Part shown: piece after piece, positions 59,700 to 64,000 of the stretch
Layout: the number at the start of each line of letters is the position of its first letter
How positions within the stretch are numbered: position 1 is the stretch's first letter
DNA from: Tamarix chinensis
Taxonomy: Eukaryota > Streptophyta > Magnoliopsida > Caryophyllales > Tamaricaceae
NCBI GenBank assembly: GCA_030549775.1
Contig: CM060174.1
Span: forward strand, 41,864,586 to 41,928,585
Length of the DNA: 64,000 nucleotides
Direction: 5' to 3'
The notes under the pieces: model-generated
What the model was told of the DNA's origin: nothing
Seen by the model: only the letters and a program-made list of their open reading frames with translations
Databases searched by the model: none
Made by a program: the position numbers and the translations under genes

Positions 59700-60940
59700 A
59701 ACACTGACCTAAAGGCTATATTTATAAATTAGATCAAAACAGGGATTGTCATGAGCTAAATATACTAAATGATCAAGCAAAAATAGTTATTTAGAACTGC
59801 TACCTCAACATAAGTCAACAGGTTAATCAATAGTTAATAAATATTAAACGATACTATGGGTAATCAAAAACCAACTTTACTCTTAGAAAAATCTAAACAC
59901 GCCCTTTAGCTAGTTGAGCAGACTACGTGGCAAGACCATGAGGAGTTTCCTTTTGCATAAACACAAATTACCTAGTTTCAACTTAATTTAATTTAATTAA
60001 TTAAGGTAAAAATACAGTTAGCCATGTCATTTTCAATCTTCAAACAAATACTCTAATTTCACAGTAAAGTTTGTTGAGTAAACCTATCTGAGAAGGGGGG
60101 ATAACTTGTAGCTTGATAGTAAACAAGCTCTAGATAGTCATATGTCCCTAATATGACATTAATCGAATTCAATATAGACACTAAAATAAGGAATGAAATT
60201 TTATCGAGGAAGCCAAGTTAAGGTCATAGATTCACAACTAATCTTAGCGAACACCATAAAAACAATTAACAATTAATAAAAGCATAATCACCAACAAGAA
60301 AAACACACTTTCTACCACAACAAGTCAGCAACGCAAAAATTAATATCTAAGTTTGGATAGCAAGCATAATTCTTAACTCAAATATGAATTAGTAAAAGGG
60401 ATTCCACTAAACTTCTTCTTTAAAAAAAAATACACATTTTTCTACTACATCTCCTTACTTTTCACCTGCTTAATTGAAAAACAAAGATGGAAATGAGAAT
60501 TTCATGAAAAAGGCATGGTGAAAAACCTACATAGGCTATCTAATTTCAAAATTAGGCTTACAAATTAGATAAACTATTCAGGATAGGAAGGAATCATACC
60601 TTGGATGCTAATTATCATCGTCAATCTTACCCCTCGTGCTACCGGGAAAACATCGGTTGTCGTAGGTTGTCGAATATCAGTGCCTATCATTAGTAGTGCC
60701 ACTTGACTTCGGCAACCACCTCAAAAACTCGAAGATCAGCATCGTCTTTTGTTTGCTCTGGTTGAAGAAAAATAAGTAGAAGAAATGTGTGTGGAGGTGG
60801 TTTGTTTGCTCAATCTGGTCGAGAATATGATGAGATAAGATGTATATAGTCAAGAAAAGAAAAGATAGAATGAAATATGTTTCCATTTATTATCGCCGAA
60901 AACTACCACTAAATTTCTTTAGTCAAAATAGGATTTTTCA
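59700..60940. other. CACTA right-hand non-coding region
   Basis: AT-rich, no convincing frame. A short less AT-rich patch lies at 60620-60760. Confidence 0.3.
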
Positions 60941-62050
60941 TAACAATTTTTTTTGTGGATACAAATATATATTAATGTGTGAATCTTTTTTTAGCCACAA
61001 TTAATGGAATATGTTTCTAAAGTTATATTGAATTGATGAACATATATTTGCCCACAATTTTTCATAACGATTTCATCCATGGCAGAAGTTAAATAAAAAT
61101 TTACTAAATTATTTTTTTTCATAATTAATAATTTTTGTTACGAAAGCTAGTAGAGATTGAAAATTGTGAAATTACTTTTAGCTACAAACTAACACTCTCT
61201 TGGCTAAAAATATATATTAATGATAAAATATTTTTTAAAGTTATATTAAAAGTGATGAAAATATTTTTTCCCTAAAATTTTCATAACAATTTTATTCATG
61301 GAAGAAGTTGAATAAAAATTTACTAAATTATTTTTTGTCGCAATTAATCAGATTCGTTGCAAATGCTAGTAGAGATTGAAAATTGTGAAATTGTTTTTGG
61401 CCACAATTTAACAGATCCATTACTAAATTGAAATTGGTGAAAATATTTTTTTAACTCCGTGGCTAAATAAGAGAGTTAATTTTCTCATAATCTTTTCAAA
61501 GAATTTTATTGGTTTCTATACTATAGTGTAATATCTTTTATGTTTATTCTAAAAAGTGATATAGATGTCTTATAATATTTTTTTTGAAATAAAAAAATAG
61601 CATAATATATTTTTAAAACTTTTTTAGCTTAATAACTCTTTAAAGAGCATTAAAAAAATAGCAATAAAATAGTTCAACCAAGAGAAAATTTTGTTGCAAA
61701 AATATGCTTGCGTAATAAAATTGTAGTAGCAACAATGTTGTCTTGTGAACATAAATAAAGTATATAAAACACCATCTATTCATGTAAAAATTTTAGTCAC
61801 TAGTTGATAGGCCGTTGTAAAATATGGTTTTCCACAACAATATGGTCATTGCAAACGTTATTTTTTTTAGCAACGATAAATTATTATGGCAATAAATGTA
61901 TTAGTTTATAGCAACGAGATTATAATTATTGTAAAACATATTTACATTTATGGTAACATGCTTTTTCCACGAAAGTTAATAATTGTGGCAAAAAATAAGT
62001 TTTGGCAACAAAAAGTTAAGGTCGTGGCTAAAACGCATTGCGAAAAATTA
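60941..62050. repeat. CACTA right subterminal repeats
   Basis: Recurrent short motifs such as TTTTTAGCAACGATAA, TGGCAATAAATG, TTTTAGCCACAA and GTGGCTAAAA resemble, in reverse orientation, those near the left end. A ~150-base stretch with 'aaatttactaaattattttt' occurs twice (about 61093-61180 and 61313-61400). Confidence 0.65.
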
Positions 62051-62063
62051 TTATCTTGCAGTG

Positions 62064-62275
62064 AAAATGGTCCATTAATTTGAAGAAACCTGAGGATTAG
62101 TGGTCTTTTAAGCTAGCTAAATACTCTAATTTGCATGTTTTTGGTTTCCTTACTTATTTTAATGTGAATGATGATAAACTTGATATTAGAACCAAGATGT
62201 ATATCTTTCTTGGCTCTACATCTAGTCTGAAGGGGTATAGGTTATGGGACCCAACTTTGATGGTTGCTAATCCAT
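62064..62275 (+). pseudogene. Copia integrase C-terminal part (after CACTA)
   Basis: SINLKKPED, WSFKLAKYSNLHVFGFLTYF, VNDDKLDIRTKMYIFLGSTS and LKGYRLWDPTLMVANP continue the integrase broken at 42694 (the family has INLKTPEE.WSGKP..YSNLRVFGC..Y). The join is not exactly in frame, consistent with small indels. Downstream of ~62275 copia motifs fade. Confidence 0.85.
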
Positions 62276-63946
62276 AAGCCCTGATGGTTCTTGTTGGGAT
62301 TAATTTATTTCTCTCATTCTTAAAGATCGCCATTCTTCCCTTTTTAGGTACTACCTGCGCCAGACTCACCCACTGAGTATCTAAAATAGGTTAGGTGACT
62401 CTTGCACCAAGTAGCTTAAGGACCTTTTTTCTTACCACTTATTTCATATTAGGCTTCAATCTCCTTCATGTTCAACTGAGAGCTTGTAATCTTCTTCTAA
62501 AAGGAAATGATGCATGCATATGGAAGGATTTATACCTCTAAGATCATCTATAGTATAATTAATGGCTTCTCCATACAGCTTAAGAATTATAAGAAGTTTT
62601 TCAATTTCCACCTTACTTAGGCTAGCATACACAATGCTAGGTTATTTAGAATCAAAGTCAAGAAAATCATAATTTAGAATCAAAGTCAATAAAATCATAT
62701 CTTAATGAAGAGGGGAGTCATTTTAACTCAGCATTTGGTATTACCTCCTTTTTTAGGGAAGGGATGCTTGATTCCACTTTGTCTCACCATGTGTGCCCTT
62801 CTTTGATGCAGGTGCATCCTTATTTATACATCTAAAATGTTTCTTGGATGTGTGTTAAGATGTTTCTTAGCATTTTTGGACGTGTTTGATCATCCATCAA
62901 CACTTTCTTTAAGAATGAATCATAAATCAAGAAATTTTTCAAGATGGCATTCTAAACACAACCTCAAATGACATGAAATGATTTGAGCCATGTCAAGATG
63001 GAATATAGGGAGGTTTGGGTGTGGGGAATTAGCCATGTAACATGGGGAAAATATGCCAGCTAGGGTCAAAATTAGCTAGCTAGGTTTTCATGTTAGTTAA
63101 GATTTTTATGTAACAACCTTGTATCAGATATTAATTAAATTTTGTTGGGTATATGCATATGCATTAAAAGATGTAATTAGGTGGTTATAAGCTATAATTG
63201 TAGCCAGATAAAAACTAGCATAACAAATAGATTTAGGGGGAATGTTTTACTTGAGTAATGTAAAGTTAGTTAATATTATATCCTAAATAATTCCCTAACA
63301 CCCCAACATGTATTTATGGGCTGAGTTTGTGTGTGGGTATGCCTATTATGAGGTATGAAATGTTGCATTGTGAAATAAAATCTCTTTGTAAGTAATTAAA
63401 TCTTTCAATGTATTCATGATGTTTAGAATGACCATTAAGGGATTCTTGGTGTGTTCTTCTTTTGGTTTTAATTAAGGAGATTTTCTATGTAATTTTTCTT
63501 TAGATATCCTTTTAAATGCTTTTTTTGTATGTTCTTAAGAGTTATATTTTATACATAACCTATCACATTTACATTCCATTCGACTTCATCCTCATTCATC
63601 TCATCATCTTTGAGTTTTGTGGAGTTCTCACATGAGAATGGTGCATTTAGTTTCATGAATATGGGATTTCAAGTATGACATCCATCTCAGTCTTCTTTTA
63701 GTATTATGTGCTCAATGACTTATTTGGTTGAGGGATAACATATGGAGTTTTATGTTTATGTATATAGAGCTCAACTACCTAATTGTACGAGGACTTACAT
63801 GTAGAGCTTAATGGATTATTTGTATGAGGACTTACGTACTTAACAACCTTTTTCTTTGAGGGATTACATATATGGAGCTCAATAGACTAATTATAAGATG
63901 ACTTGTGTATAAAGTCTAATGACCTCTTTATATAAAGGATTATGTA
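62276..63946. other. Unassigned AT-rich sequence
   Basis: The copia RT would be expected here, but I cannot read it. A polypurine-like ATTTAGGGGGAATG occurs at 63231-63244, and a repeated phrase (ATTTAGAATCAAAGTCAA) at 62644 and 62672. No gene supported. Confidence 0.3.
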
Positions 63947-64000
63947 TGTAACACCCTAAAATTTTATAACCATAGCTTTTAGGTGTTTGGCTTTTTATTC
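63947..64000 (+). mobile_element. Start of another Family T LTR
   Basis: TGTAACACCCTAAAATTTTA matches the family 5' terminus and resembles the start at 32261 most. It runs off the right edge. Confidence 0.6.

Larger units (their letters stand above)
42695..62063 (-). mobile_element. CACTA (En/Spm-like) DNA transposon, ~19.4 kb with inserts
   Basis: The left end AACTACAAGAAAAGC (one change from CACTACAAGAAAA) and the right end, CACTGCAAGATAATAA on the minus strand, form imperfect terminal inverted repeats. Subterminal repeats lie inside both ends. The element carries remnants of TNP2 transposase and a PTTA-like protein, both on the minus strand, the standard CACTA gene pair. It interrupts a copia integrase whose reading resumes at ~62074. 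The 3-base flanks CCA and AAA differ, so the target duplication is not preserved or an end is off by a base. Removing the solo LTR leaves ~14.7 kb, which probably still includes a copia fragment and a LINE fragment. Confidence 0.8.

Noticed and set aside
61886..62083. 65-codon plus-strand frame crossing the CACTA right end
   Set aside because: It reads through subterminal repeats and the terminus into copia sequence; no protein similarity.

Overview
This window looks like intergenic heterochromatin from a flowering plant with a large, repeat-rich genome. It is AT-rich and full of stop-riddled retroelement remnants. I found no intact host gene, tRNA, rRNA, CRISPR array or bacterial-type operon. 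Almost every recognisable stretch is a transposable element, and most are nested inside one another. All protein-like stretches carry stops or frameshifts, so I call them pseudogenes. Family calls come from reading translated motifs by eye, not from searches.

Layout. 1-6396: three nested long LTRs of one Ty3/gypsy family (termini TGTAACACCCC/TGAAATACCCC and GGGGTGTTACA), called Family T here. 6397-23113: a decayed CRM/Reina-like chromovirus. Its reverse transcriptase is split by a LINE (8231-19833). The LINE is itself split by a truncated minus-strand Family T element (LTR 9114-12982 plus gag remnant) and by a solo LTR (13775-16574, exact 5-bp target duplication). 23258-27429: a diverged Family T LTR that contains a chromovirus LTR (24052-24863). 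28256-28803: a copia LTR fragment. 28830-30260: a gypsy gag-protease remnant with paired zinc knuckles. 30272-38505: an Athila-like element, interrupted by another Family T LTR (32261-35190) and lacking most of pol. From 38506: a copia element (LTR, tRNA-Met primer site, gag, protease, integrase). Its integrase is split by a 19.4-kb CACTA (En/Spm-like) DNA transposon (42695-62063) carrying degenerate TNP2 transposase and PTTA-like genes, both on the minus strand. The PTTA-like gene is split by an exact solo Family T LTR (45045-49668). Copia integrase sequence resumes at 62064. A further Family T LTR starts at 63947.

Most interesting signal. The Family T LTRs (2.8-4.6 kb) share an internal architecture that ordinary LTR annotation does not explain. 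A GTAAG splice-donor-like site sits beside a short hairpin. It is followed 1.4-2.2 kb later by a conserved hairpin whose 3' arm contains a CTGAT-type branch-point-like motif, and then a TGCAG acceptor-like site 52-64 nt further on. Between donor and acceptor lie copy-specific tandem repeats and a cluster of about 49-bp units, each with a CCACCGG..TATAATAGTGG core and a small palindrome whose stem sequence differs while pairing is kept. A long terminal hairpin follows near the LTR 3' end. I propose a structured, intron-like module inside the LTR. Shared descent, C-to-T deamination and arm-to-arm copying are real alternatives.
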